Assembly: GCA_020434465.1 (NCBI GenBank)
Contig: JAGRAS010000136.1
Location: 1-5,309, forward strand
Reading direction: 5' to 3'
Length of the DNA stretch: 5,309 nt
Origin: Bdellovibrionales bacterium
GTDB lineage: Bacteria > Bdellovibrionota > UBA2361 > JAGRAS01
Shown here: in pieces, positions 1 to 5,309 of the stretch
Layout of the letters: each line of letters starts with the position of its first letter
Numbering within the stretch: the first letter of the stretch is position 1
Position numbers and translations under genes: made by a program
Notes under the pieces: generated by a model
Database searches by the model: none
What the model was told of the DNA's origin: nothing
Seen by the model: the letters and a program-made list of their open reading frames with translations, nothing else

Positions 1-409
1 CCAGCAGTCAGCATGTGAGGGAAAAAAAAGATGTATTTTACTCTATATGGCACCCTGGTGCCCAGCTTGTCGTGCCTCATTGCCGATATTGCAGAGTTTA
101 AGGAGGAAAATACCAATAGATAGTCAAACTGGTCTTAATATTGTTGTAGGAAGAGATCGAAAAGATAGCTTATCAGACTATGCGCTTTCAATTGGCGGTC
201 AGGTTTCTTTAGATATTAATGATAGTGTTGCTAGAAAATATAAAATTCAAAGTTTACCGTCTTGGCTATTATTAGATGAAAATAAGAGAATTTTGCAAAA
301 TTTTTCTGGAAGTCCAAGTGGGGCTCCGAGTAATGAAATCGCAGATTTTTTACTTTATAAAAAATTTAAACTGAAAAAGTTTTTAGAAAGCTCAGTTGTT
401 TGGAAATAG
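1..409 (+). CDS. Thioredoxin-like (TlpA/thioredoxin fold) protein, 5'-partial
   Basis: This is the C-terminal part of a thiol-disulfide oxidoreductase-like protein. The reading frame is open from base 2 with no stop, so the gene starts outside the window. The ATG at 47 is almost certainly internal, because the codons before it give the hydrophobic strand ILLYMAP that leads directly into the active site. The active-site motif is WCPAC, with cysteine codons at 59-61 and 68-70. A second fold signature, the cis-proline loop, is seen in KIQSLPSW about 63 residues later, followed by the strand LLLDENKRI. The sequence ends in a lysine-rich tail. Family members reduce or form disulfides, often in the periplasm or anchored to the membrane, but any signal peptide would lie in the missing N-terminus. 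The gene converges on the hydrolase to its right and their 3' ends overlap by 18 bp. The fold assignment is firm; the physiological partner is unknown. Confidence 0.85.
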   Translation, partial: QQSACEGKKRCILLYMAPWCPACRASLPILQSLRRKIPIDSQTGLNIVVGRDRKDSLSDYALSIGGQVSLDINDSVARKYKIQSLPSWLLLDENKRILQNFSGSPSGAPSNEIADFLLYKKFKLKKFLESSVVWK

Positions 410-415
410 TTGAGC
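390..415 (+). terminator. Hairpin over the overlapping convergent gene ends, possible terminator
   Basis: Bases 390-400 pair with 405-415 to give an 11-bp stem in the + strand RNA, counting three G-U pairs, with a TGGA tetraloop. The stop codon of the thioredoxin-like gene and that of the opposing hydrolase both lie inside it. In the minus-strand RNA the G-U pairs become A-C mismatches, leaving a solid 5-bp outer stem followed by a T-rich run (TTTCTAAAAACTTTTT). On the + side the following sequence is only moderately T-rich. It may stop transcription from either side, but the U-tract is not canonical. Confidence 0.35.
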
Positions 416-1543
416 AAGTCTCTTTAAAATTTTCTTTGATGTTCTAAGATAATCAGGCATCCACTCTAGCCCAGCTTTTCTTGCTGCTAACAAATCTTCT
501 CTTGATTTTTTTACTAGGCCTTGTCTTTCGCAATACCAATCTACGCAATCTTCTCTTGGGTGTCTCAAAAAATGAGTTCTAAGCAACACCATATTAGCTG
601 AAGGAATAATATGCATGCAGTTATCAAGAAAGCCTTGAGCAGAAATCGCTCCTGAGGTTGGATCTAGCCACCATAAATAACCAAAGGCTTGACCATTTAC
701 ATCTGGTTTATAGCTAATATCAGCATGGTGCCTAGTTGACTGTTTAATCCAGTCGGAACTTACAACCTGTTTGCCTGCAAAACTGCCATTATTGAGAATT
801 AATATTCCCAATTTAATAAAATCGATTGGTAGGACTTGCATGTGTGCAGAGACAAATACATCACCATTCTTATCTTGCTCTAAGTTTGTATTTGAGTGCA
901 TACCAAGCGGTTTGAACAAGAAATCTCTTGCAAAATCTTGCAAGTTTGTACCATGAGCAGCGCAACAACGAGCCATAATTGATCCTAACAACTGAACAGA
1001 CTCATCATTATAGATGCAAAAACTACCAGGCTCATAAGTTGGTGACAGGCTTTCTACAAACTGATTTTTATTTTCTTGAAATCCAACTCTATTTTTTTTG
1101 TCATTAACTTTTACGAATGGAAAGCCAGCAGTACATGTTAAAAGGTGTTCGAGTGTAACTTTTCCTCTTAGTCCATGATTCCAGTTATCAAGATATTTTG
1201 AAATATGATCTTTTTCATTAATCCATCCTTTATCTTTCATAATTCCAAACAGAAGGCTGGCTACTGATTTTGTTGCTGACATAATAGATGCAGCAGTTTG
1301 TACAAAGCAGTTATTGTCATAATTACCTGCAATGACTTCACCTTTATAAGCAACAATTGCAGTATCAGCACCAGTTTGTTTACAAAGTTCAAGATAAATT
1401 TGAATTAAGGCTTTTGCTTTAGTAGGAAGATCTAAATCACGGCTATAAATACTTTTTCTAGGCAATACAAGACTAGGTGTCTTAAACCATACGGGAGGAC
1501 TAACTACTGCTTTTGGCTCTTCCAAGCCACTTTTACTAACCAT
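392..1543 (-). CDS. Serine hydrolase, class C beta-lactamase / penicillin-binding-protein-like family
   Basis: A 383-residue serine hydrolase of the beta-lactamase/EstB/6-aminohexanoate-dimer hydrolase type. The nucleophile motif SxxK is S89-A-T-K92, in the context SIMSATKSVASLLFG. The second motif is Y178-N-D180 in IYNDESVQLLG, and the third, KTG-like motif is A302-Q-G304 in SAQGFLDN. The family element LLTCTAG (134-140) lies where LLTHTSG is usual. Such enzymes hydrolyse esters or amides through an acyl-serine; the real substrate cannot be read from sequence, and beta-lactam resistance should not be assumed. No signal peptide or lipobox is visible, so a cytoplasmic location is inferred. The ATG at 1543 is the only possible start before an in-frame stop, and no Shine-Dalgarno sequence precedes it. 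About 55 residues after the catalytic fold form a basic extension. There are nine cysteines, many for this family. Confidence 0.88.
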   Translation of the reverse strand: MVSKSGLEEPKAVVSPPVWFKTPSLVLPRKSIYSRDLDLPTKAKALIQIYLELCKQTGADTAIVAYKGEVIAGNYDNNCFVQTAASIMSATKSVASLLFGIMKDKGWINEKDHISKYLDNWNHGLRGKVTLEHLLTCTAGFPFVKVNDKKNRVGFQENKNQFVESLSPTYEPGSFCIYNDESVQLLGSIMARCCAAHGTNLQDFARDFLFKPLGMHSNTNLEQDKNGDVFVSAHMQVLPIDFIKLGILILNNGSFAGKQVVSSDWIKQSTRHHADISYKPDVNGQAFGYLWWLDPTSGAISAQGFLDNCMHIIPSANMVLLRTHFLRHPREDCVDWYCERQGLVKKSREDLLAARKAGLEWMPDYLRTSKKILKRLAQLFPNN

Positions 1544-1563
1544 AAGCTGATACTATTAGCGAA

Positions 1564-1609
1564 TCTGATCTAAGAACTTTTTTATTTTTACCCAAAAGAT
1601 TAGATCAGA
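1564..1609. repeat. Perfect 10-bp inverted repeat in the divergent intergenic region
   Basis: TCTGATCTAA at 1564-1573 is the exact reverse complement of TTAGATCAGA at 1600-1609. Inside it, CTTTT (1577-1581) can pair with AAAAG (1594-1598), extending the hairpin with a small asymmetric internal loop. The repeat lies 21 bp upstream of the hydrolase start codon and about 160 bp upstream of the orphan gene. It could be an operator with two half-sites or a leader hairpin for the hydrolase message. There is no clear U-tract outside the stem to support a terminator. Confidence 0.5.
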
Positions 1610-1652
1610 ACCGGTAAAACCAAACTTCGTTGAGTATAACTCTGTCTTAGAC

Positions 1653-1686
1653 CTTAGTAAAATTTATCAGGCGTACTTTTATTAAG
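1653..1686. repeat. Second inverted repeat upstream of the orphan gene promoter-like element
   Basis: CTTAGTAAAA (1653-1662) and TTTTATTAAG (1677-1686) are inverted copies with one mismatch, which would be a G-U pair in RNA, around a 14-base loop. Its right arm reaches the position expected for the -35 region of the candidate promoter at 1704-1712. It is therefore placed as an operator would be, but no regulator gene is present in the window. A chance AT-rich repeat is a fair alternative. Confidence 0.35.
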
Positions 1687-1703
1687 AAAATCAAGGTATT
1701 AAA

Positions 1704-1712
1704 TGCTATAAA
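1704..1712 (+). promoter_or_regulatory. Candidate extended -10 promoter element for the orphan gene
   Basis: TGCTATAAA contains an extended -10 (TGn) followed by TATAAA, one mismatch from TATAAT. No good -35 is seen 16-18 bp upstream (AAGAAA at 17 bp), which is tolerated for extended -10 promoters. Transcription would begin near 1719-1720, giving a leader of about 53 nt before the ATG at 1773. In AT-rich DNA such matches arise often by chance. Confidence 0.35.
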
Positions 1713-1772
1713 AGAATCTTTGCACTTTTAATTTAAAAAACTGCATAACAATAAGAAACTTAAAAATATTGT

Positions 1773-2279
1773 ATGGTTGGAATTAATCCTGAAAAAAAGG
1801 CGAAAGATGGAGATACCAGGGGGGCTAAAATTCCCTGCCGCGGTGGTTATGTCAATCATGCGTTGGAAGACTTAAAGTTTATTAAGTCACTTCTTAATTC
1901 AATTGGTGGTAATCGTTATTCGGCAGAAGTTGTGCAAGTTACACCAAGAAAGTACTTTAGAGATAAAAGAGAAGCCTTTTGGTATGCGGTTGAAACTCGT
2001 TGTATAGAAATTGCTAGAAAACAAGTTTCAGTGATTACATTATCAAAAAGTGTAAATTCTAGTTTCAGTAAAGCCTGCGTCATTGTAGTTGATGATCAGA
2101 CAGGGCTTATTTTACAGGCATATAAAAAGAACGGAGATTGTAAAGAGTATTCTTATGGTGCATCTGCTTGTAAGTCAGTTTTAGGTCCAAGACTTTTTGC
2201 AGAATGGGAGGGCATGAGGATGATTTTTATGCGAAATTTACGCGAAACCCTGTCAAAAAATCCTCCAAAAAGAAAATAA
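1773..2279 (+). CDS. Hypothetical basic protein of 168 residues, family not recognised
   Basis: I do not recognise this protein. It is strongly basic (31 Lys/Arg against 17 Asp/Glu), soluble-looking, with no signal peptide and no membrane segment. The N-terminus is Gly- and Lys-rich and contains IPCRGGYVNH (20-29). The middle (residues 49-120) looks like an alpha/beta domain, with strands AEVVQV and KACVIVVDDQTGLILQAY. The end is helical and tryptophan-containing (RLFAEWEGMRMIFMRNL) with a basic tail PPKRK. Five cysteines (22, 77, 102, 123, 133) do not form an obvious zinc motif. The ATG at 1773 is the first start after an in-frame TAA at 1761, and no Shine-Dalgarno sequence precedes it. The length, even composition, absence of any gene on the other strand and its own upstream region support a real gene. 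The net charge would suit nucleic-acid binding, but that is only an inference. Confidence 0.75.
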   Translation: MVGINPEKKAKDGDTRGAKIPCRGGYVNHALEDLKFIKSLLNSIGGNRYSAEVVQVTPRKYFRDKREAFWYAVETRCIEIARKQVSVITLSKSVNSSFSKACVIVVDDQTGLILQAYKKNGDCKEYSYGASACKSVLGPRLFAEWEGMRMIFMRNLRETLSKNPPKRK

Positions 2280-2280
2280 T

Positions 2281-2832
2281 TTACATCTTCAAAAAAAAAT
2301 CATGCATAATTTCGTCATTTCCCAATTCTGTATGAAAAGAAGAAGCAATTATATTTTTTGATTTGAGTAGAACAGGTTGCTGATCTAAGGATGCTAAAAT
2401 TTCAACACCTTTGCTTAGAGGATCTAATTTTGGTGCTCTAATAAAATCAACATCTACAGATTTTCCAAAAAGCTCAAGATTGGATTTAAAAGAGTTTAAC
2501 TGAGATCCATAAAAATTTCTTGTTGCTTTAATATTTATTGCATTAAAAGATTCTTGAGTTGGATTCTCAACAGTTTTGGCTAGAAGAATAGCGCCAGCGC
2601 AAATACCCCATGTGGGATGATCAGTAATAAAATTCTTTAGATCTACAAACAGTTTATTTGCCTTTAAAAGTTTAAGCATTGTTGAGCTCTCCCCACCTGG
2701 AAGAATAATTCTATCGATTCTAGCAAGTTGGATTGAGTTTTTTATTTCGATGCAATTGACCCCTAGTTTATTGAAAAAACTAATATGTGGGTCTACACAA
2801 CCTTGAAGAGCAAGAATACCTGGTTTAGTCAT
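2281..2832 (-). CDS. pdxT: Pyridoxal 5'-phosphate synthase, glutaminase subunit PdxT
   Basis: The class I glutamine amidotransferase half of PLP synthase. It hydrolyses glutamine and channels ammonia to PdxS in the cytoplasm. The chosen ATG at 2832 gives 183 residues starting MTKPGILALQG, which matches the usual family start. A longer version from a TTG at 2850 adds six residues and would overlap pdxS by 7 bp. Motifs: LPGGESST (44-51), nucleophile Cys78 in WGICAGAILLAK, RNFYGSQLNSF and FIRAP for PdxS contact and activation, and the His167/Glu169 pair in SSFHTELG, completing the triad (compare Cys79, His170 and Glu172 of Bacillus PdxT). The family usually has HPEL; here it is HTEL. An 11-bp gap from the pdxS stop implies co-transcription. 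Only a weak ribosome site is visible, so translational coupling is likely. A nine-A run at 2291-2299 lies in the last codons. Confidence 0.96.
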   Translation of the reverse strand: MTKPGILALQGCVDPHISFFNKLGVNCIEIKNSIQLARIDRIILPGGESSTMLKLLKANKLFVDLKNFITDHPTWGICAGAILLAKTVENPTQESFNAINIKATRNFYGSQLNSFKSNLELFGKSVDVDFIRAPKLDPLSKGVEILASLDQQPVLLKSKNIIASSFHTELGNDEIMHDFFLKM

Positions 2833-2843
2833 TCTGATATCTT

Positions 2844-3710
2844 TTACCAACCTCTGTTAGCAAATTTCTGATCTTCTTTGAGTGAGTTTAATTCAAGACC
2901 TCTCATTGCTTCGCCAAGACCTCTTGAAACTTCTAATAAAATTTCAGGATTATTATAGTTTGTATTGGCTTCTACAATAGCCTTAGCAACGGCAGGGGGA
3001 TTAGAAGACTTAAAGATTCCAGAACCAACAAAGACAGACTCAGCACCAAGTTGTCTGACTAGCGCTGCATCAGCCGGGGTAGCAATTCCACCAGCAGCAA
3101 AGTTTGGAACTGGTAATTTTTTTTCAGATTTTATCAGTTTCAAAAGTTCCACTGGAACTCTGTATTGACTTGCCAAAGAATCTAATTCTGTTTCTTTACA
3201 GTCTATAAGATTTGAAAGTTCAGATGTGATTAATCTAATGTGCGTTACTGCTTCTACAATATTTCCTGTTCCGGCTTCACCCTTTGTCCTTATTAATGCA
3301 GCTCCTTCATTAATTCGGCGTAGAGCTTCACCTAAATTACAAGCTCCACAAACAAAAGGGACTTTAAAAGTTTTCTTGTTTACATGAAATTGATTATCAG
3401 CCGGCGTTAGAACTTCAGATTCATCGATAAAGTCAATTCCAATAGCTTCAAGAATTTGTGCTTCTGCAATATGGCCTATTCTAACTTTTGCCATTACAGG
3501 AATGCTTACAGCGGCCTTGATCTCTTCAATCAACCTAGGATCAGTCATTCGAGCTACGCCACCTTGTGCTCTAATATCAGCAGGAACTCTTTCTAGTGCC
3601 ATTACTGCAACTGCACCTGCATCTTCGGCAATTTTTGCTTGCTCTACAGTTACAACGTCCATGATAACGCCATTACAAAGCATGTTTGCTAGTCCACGTT
3701 TAAGATCCAT
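2844..3710 (-). CDS. pdxS: Pyridoxal 5'-phosphate synthase, lyase subunit PdxS
   Basis: The synthase core of the DXP-independent vitamin B6 pathway. It builds PLP from ribose 5-phosphate, glyceraldehyde 3-phosphate and ammonia supplied by PdxT, and in characterised systems forms a dodecamer decorated with up to 12 PdxT. The protein is a full-length (beta/alpha)8 barrel of 288 residues; homologues have about 294. Asp18 in GVIMDVV, the Schiff-base Lys75 in [10 protein letters not shown] and the second lysine Lys143 in [12 protein letters not shown] correspond to Asp24, Lys81 and Lys149 of the Bacillus enzyme. The phosphate-site glycines [12 protein letters not shown] and [10 protein letters not shown] are intact, and the family ending RGW is present. 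The start is supported by GGAG at 3720-3723, nine bases upstream, the clearest ribosome site in the window. It lies 120 bp downstream of folC and just upstream of pdxT on the same strand. Confidence 0.98.
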   Translation of the reverse strand: MDLKRGLANMLCNGVIMDVVTVEQAKIAEDAGAVAVMALERVPADIRAQGGVARMTDPRLIEEIKAAVSIPVMAKVRIGHIAEAQILEAIGIDFIDESEVLTPADNQFHVNKKTFKVPFVCGACNLGEALRRINEGAALIRTKGEAGTGNIVEAVTHIRLITSELSNLIDCKETELDSLASQYRVPVELLKLIKSEKKLPVPNFAAGGIATPADAALVRQLGAESVFVGSGIFKSSNPPAVAKAIVEANTNYNNPEILLEVSRGLGEAMRGLELNSLKEDQKFANRGW

Positions 3711-3719
3711 TTATACAGT

Positions 3720-3723
3720 CTCC
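3720..3723 (-). promoter_or_regulatory. Shine-Dalgarno site of pdxS
   Basis: On the minus strand GGAG (within CTGGAGAC) lies nine bases before the ATG of pdxS at 3710. This spacing is near optimal and decides the start. No other gene whose start lies in the window has a comparably good site. Confidence 0.75.
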
Positions 3724-3733
3724 AGAGATTTAA

Positions 3734-3764
3734 AGAGGGCAAGAAGGCTATGGCCTTTTGCTCT
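3734..3764 (-). promoter_or_regulatory. Hairpin in the folC-pdxS intergenic leader
   Basis: AGAG, CAA and AAGGC on the left arm pair with GCCTT, TTG and CTCT on the right arm around a 4-base loop (3749-3752). This makes a 12-bp stem with two bulges on one arm (3738-3739 and 3743). In the transcript toward pdxS it ends 24 bases upstream of the start codon, just before the ribosome site. It could be an attenuator, a leader or RNA-processing structure, or a weak terminator after folC. The bases that follow (TTTAAATC) are a poor U-tract. The rest of the 120-bp gap (3711-3830) shows only weak promoter-like matches on the minus strand, such as TGGACT-17-TAGGAT. Confidence 0.35.
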
Positions 3765-3830
3765 ATATTTCACGACTATCCTACGTTTTGCTTGATAAAA
3801 AGTCCACTAATCTAGGCTTAAAATTAAGGT

Positions 3831-5078
3831 CTAAATAGACTTATGAAACTTAAATAGATAAAAAGATCCGCAAATACAAAGATTTTCATGTTGAATTTTA
3901 ATAGCTTCCTTAGTTGCAGACTCTAAATTTTTTTCAAAAATAAAAGACTTATTGGAATCATTGAGATTGTTATTTGAAATTATTTCTTTGATATCTTCAA
4001 TAACTACCTTTTTAGGTGTTTCAGGTTCTGTAAAAATTATACTTTTTGCAAACTTACAAATCATTTCTATGCTTTCCTCATGTAAATGCCCGTGAGTGAA
4101 ACCGCAAAGAAAAGTCCAGTCTTCTGATAAGGTTTTAAGGCTATTTATTAAGGCTTTAATTGCCTGTGGGTTATGCGCAGTATCAATTACATAATAAGGA
4201 TCCTGCTTTAAGATTTGAAATCTTCCTTTTAGTGAAAATTTATTTATTGCTGAATATGAAGTATCAGCAGAAAAATCTAAACCCAAGGCTTGTTTTGATG
4301 CAGCAAAAGAAAGAGCGGCGTTCTCTAAAAACCACACTGGTTTGCTTGTTAAGCTAAGTTTATCACGAATACTTAATGGATCGCTTATCTGTAAATCATA
4401 ATTATCTCTTTTTGAAATCACACGTATTTCATTTAGTACCGAGCTTTCCTGCCCACAGGTTGTTATTAGAGGTTTAGTAGGTCTAGCTATTGTTATTTTA
4501 TCTCTAGTAATTTCCTCTAAGCTGTTTCCAAGGATTGGAATGTGATCTTTACTAATAGTTGTCAAAACTGCTAGATCAGATCCCCATGAATTTGTTGCAT
4601 CATATTTTCCTCCTAAACCAACTTCAAATATAGCAAAATCAACTTTAGCCTCAGCAAATATTAAAGCGGCTAAACCAGTTAAAGCCTCAAAAGTTGTAAA
4701 CAATTTTGAGTTTTCGGCTATAAAATCTTTTTCAATTTTTTTTAACTGATTAGTTGCATTAAGCCAAATTTGATCAGCTAATTCCTGACTATTTATTCTC
4801 ACTCTTTCCTTAATCGAATTCACATGTGGTGAATTGAAAGTTCCTGTTTCATATCCATGGGCTTGTATAATTTCTGAAATCATATTGCTGGTGCTGCCTT
4901 TTCCGTTTGTTCCACCAACAATAATTTTTTTAAATTTCTTTTCAGGATTCTTTAGTAATTTTAAAAGAGATAGCACCCGCTTATGATTATTTGTTGTATC
5001 CCAAGCCGTAGGAATGTTAGACTCCCAATTATCTAGGTTCCATATGTAGTCAATCGCGTAATTAAAATCTTTAAACAT
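3831..5078 (-). CDS. folC: Folylpolyglutamate synthase / dihydrofolate synthase FolC
   Basis: An ATP-dependent Mur-ligase-family enzyme of 415 residues (usual length about 420) that adds glutamate to dihydropteroate and/or to folates in the cytoplasm. The P-loop is G56-TNGKGST63, followed by the omega-loop signature FNSPHVNSIKERVRIN. The middle holds the Mg site E152 in FEVGLGGKYDATN and H179 in SKDHIPILG. K194 in TRDKITIAR is the position of the carbamylated lysine. The C-terminal domain starts near GRFQILKQ (285-292) and has D299-TAHNP. The pterin-binding segment near residues 22-34 and the usual DKD element of the C-terminal domain (here GFTHGHLHEES) are divergent, so bifunctionality is not assured. 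The ATG at 5078 is the only possible start before an upstream in-frame stop, and only a weak GAG precedes it. It heads the cluster with pdxS and pdxT. Confidence 0.95.
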   Translation of the reverse strand: MFKDFNYAIDYIWNLDNWESNIPTAWDTTNNHKRVLSLLKLLKNPEKKFKKIIVGGTNGKGSTSNMISEIIQAHGYETGTFNSPHVNSIKERVRINSQELADQIWLNATNQLKKIEKDFIAENSKLFTTFEALTGLAALIFAEAKVDFAIFEVGLGGKYDATNSWGSDLAVLTTISKDHIPILGNSLEEITRDKITIARPTKPLITTCGQESSVLNEIRVISKRDNYDLQISDPLSIRDKLSLTSKPVWFLENAALSFAASKQALGLDFSADTSYSAINKFSLKGRFQILKQDPYYVIDTAHNPQAIKALINSLKTLSEDWTFLCGFTHGHLHEESIEMICKFAKSIIFTEPETPKKVVIEDIKEIISNNNLNDSNKSFIFEKNLESATKEAIKIQHENLCICGSFYLFKFHKSI

Positions 5079-5081
5079 TAA

Positions 5082-5309
5082 ATGTCTCGAAAAAAACTTT
5101 TTTTATTTATCCTTGGCCAGATTAGTATTATGAGCCTTGCGAGATTTTTTTTCCAGTGGATTTTAAAATTTTCTACCTTAGAAATAAATGGAAGTAGTTT
5201 ATTTCCAGTAAGTCTAGTTGGTATCACTTTATTTGCTTTTAGAATTTTTGATGCTGTTAGTGACCCACTGACAGGAACATTTAGTGACTATTGGATTTCT
5301 AAAGGTAAA
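5082..5309 (+). CDS. GPH-family (MFS_2, melibiose-type) cation symporter, 3'-partial
   Basis: The first 76 codons of a membrane transporter, open to the window edge. The start MSRKKLFLFILGQ is a short basic N-terminus running into a hydrophobic segment. A second hydrophobic stretch (about residues 40-55) leads into RIFDAVSDPLTGTFSDY and ISKGK. This is the hallmark cytoplasmic loop of the glycoside-pentoside-hexuronide:cation symporter group, usually R-x-x-D-A-x-x-D-P-x-x-G-x-x-S-D. These inner-membrane proteins import sugars or related solutes with Na+ or H+; relatives also carry other substrates, so the cargo is open. No Shine-Dalgarno sequence precedes the ATG at 5082, which lies 3 bp from the oppositely oriented folC start. 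A second in-frame ATG at 5130 would cut off half of the first membrane segment, so 5082 is preferred. Confidence 0.85.
   Translation, partial: MSRKKLFLFILGQISIMSLARFFFQWILKFSTLEINGSSLFPVSLVGITLFAFRIFDAVSDPLTGTFSDYWISKGK

Noticed and set aside
47..409. Thioredoxin-like gene starting at the ATG at 47
   Set aside because: The frame is open further upstream and the preceding codons encode the strand ILLY that belongs to the fold. The ATG therefore falls inside the domain, and the true start lies outside the window.
771..956. Plus-strand 61-codon open frame
   Set aside because: It lies wholly antisense to the serine hydrolase, has no family features, and is best explained as a shadow of that gene.
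1819..1854. G-rich stretch with a six-G run and CCGCGG, resembling an rRNA-like fragment
   Set aside because: It is inside the orphan reading frame, which stays open through it. The similarity to conserved 16S sequence is only a few bases and is likely chance.
2280..2310. Possible terminator between the orphan gene and pdxT
   Set aside because: The two stop codons are 1 bp apart and the A- and T-runs nearby are not preceded by any GC-containing stem on either strand.
2833..2850. TTG start for pdxT, six residues longer and overlapping pdxS by 7 bp
   Set aside because: The ATG at 2832 gives the usual family N-terminus (MTKPGILALQG) and needs no rare start codon. The TTG has no properly spaced ribosome site.
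2965..3168. Plus-strand 67-codon open frame
   Set aside because: It is antisense to the conserved C-terminal half of pdxS, with Ala/Thr-rich composition typical of a reverse-frame shadow.
3502..3795. Plus-strand 97-codon open frame
   Set aside because: It is antisense to the pdxS N-terminus and leader. Its composition mirrors pdxS codons and there is no ribosome site or recognisable motif.
3817..3828. CTTAA-AA-TTAAG near-palindrome after folC
   Set aside because: It is short, fully AT apart from the end bases, with a 2-base centre that cannot form a hairpin. It is expected by chance in such AT-rich DNA.
4160..4357. Plus-strand 65-codon open frame
   Set aside because: It is antisense to the conserved FolC region around DTAHNP and shows no independent coding evidence.

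Overview
The window is about 5.3 kb of AT-rich, gene-dense bacterial chromosome, with standard-code stops, few Shine-Dalgarno sites and very short intergenic gaps. The 12-subunit-type PLP synthase genes pdxS and pdxT show that the organism makes vitamin B6 by the DXP-independent (ribose-5-phosphate) route. That excludes the usual PdxA/PdxJ gammaproteobacterial arrangement. Low GC, tight packing and a compact gene mix fit a free-living, possibly aquatic bacterium with a streamlined genome, but the sequence alone does not fix the phylum.

Layout: bases 1-409 (+) hold the 3' part of a thioredoxin-like gene that enters from outside the window. It converges on, and overlaps by 18 bp, a serine hydrolase of the class C beta-lactamase type (392-1543, -). 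A 229-bp divergent intergenic region (1544-1772) follows, with two inverted repeats and one promoter-like element. It lies upstream of an unrecognised basic 168-residue protein (1773-2279, +). That gene ends one base from the end of a leftward cluster which, in transcription order, is folC (5078-3831), pdxS (3710-2844) and pdxT (2832-2281). At the right edge, starting only 3 bp from the folC start codon and reading the other way, is the beginning of a GPH/melibiose-type MFS transporter gene (5082 to the window end, +).

Functionally, pdxS and pdxT encode the synthase and glutaminase halves of one complex that makes pyridoxal 5'-phosphate. folC makes or polyglutamylates the folate cofactor. Placing them together puts B6 and folate supply side by side, and the two cofactors meet at PLP-dependent, folate-dependent enzymes such as serine hydroxymethyltransferase. 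The flanking thioredoxin-like protein, hydrolase, orphan protein and transporter have no visible functional tie to this cluster.

There is no sign of a mobile element, CRISPR array, tRNA, rRNA or defence system. The least explained items are the orphan gene at 1773-2279, the paired inverted repeats before it, and hairpins at 390-415 and 3734-3764. No gene-free stretch exceeds 300 bases.
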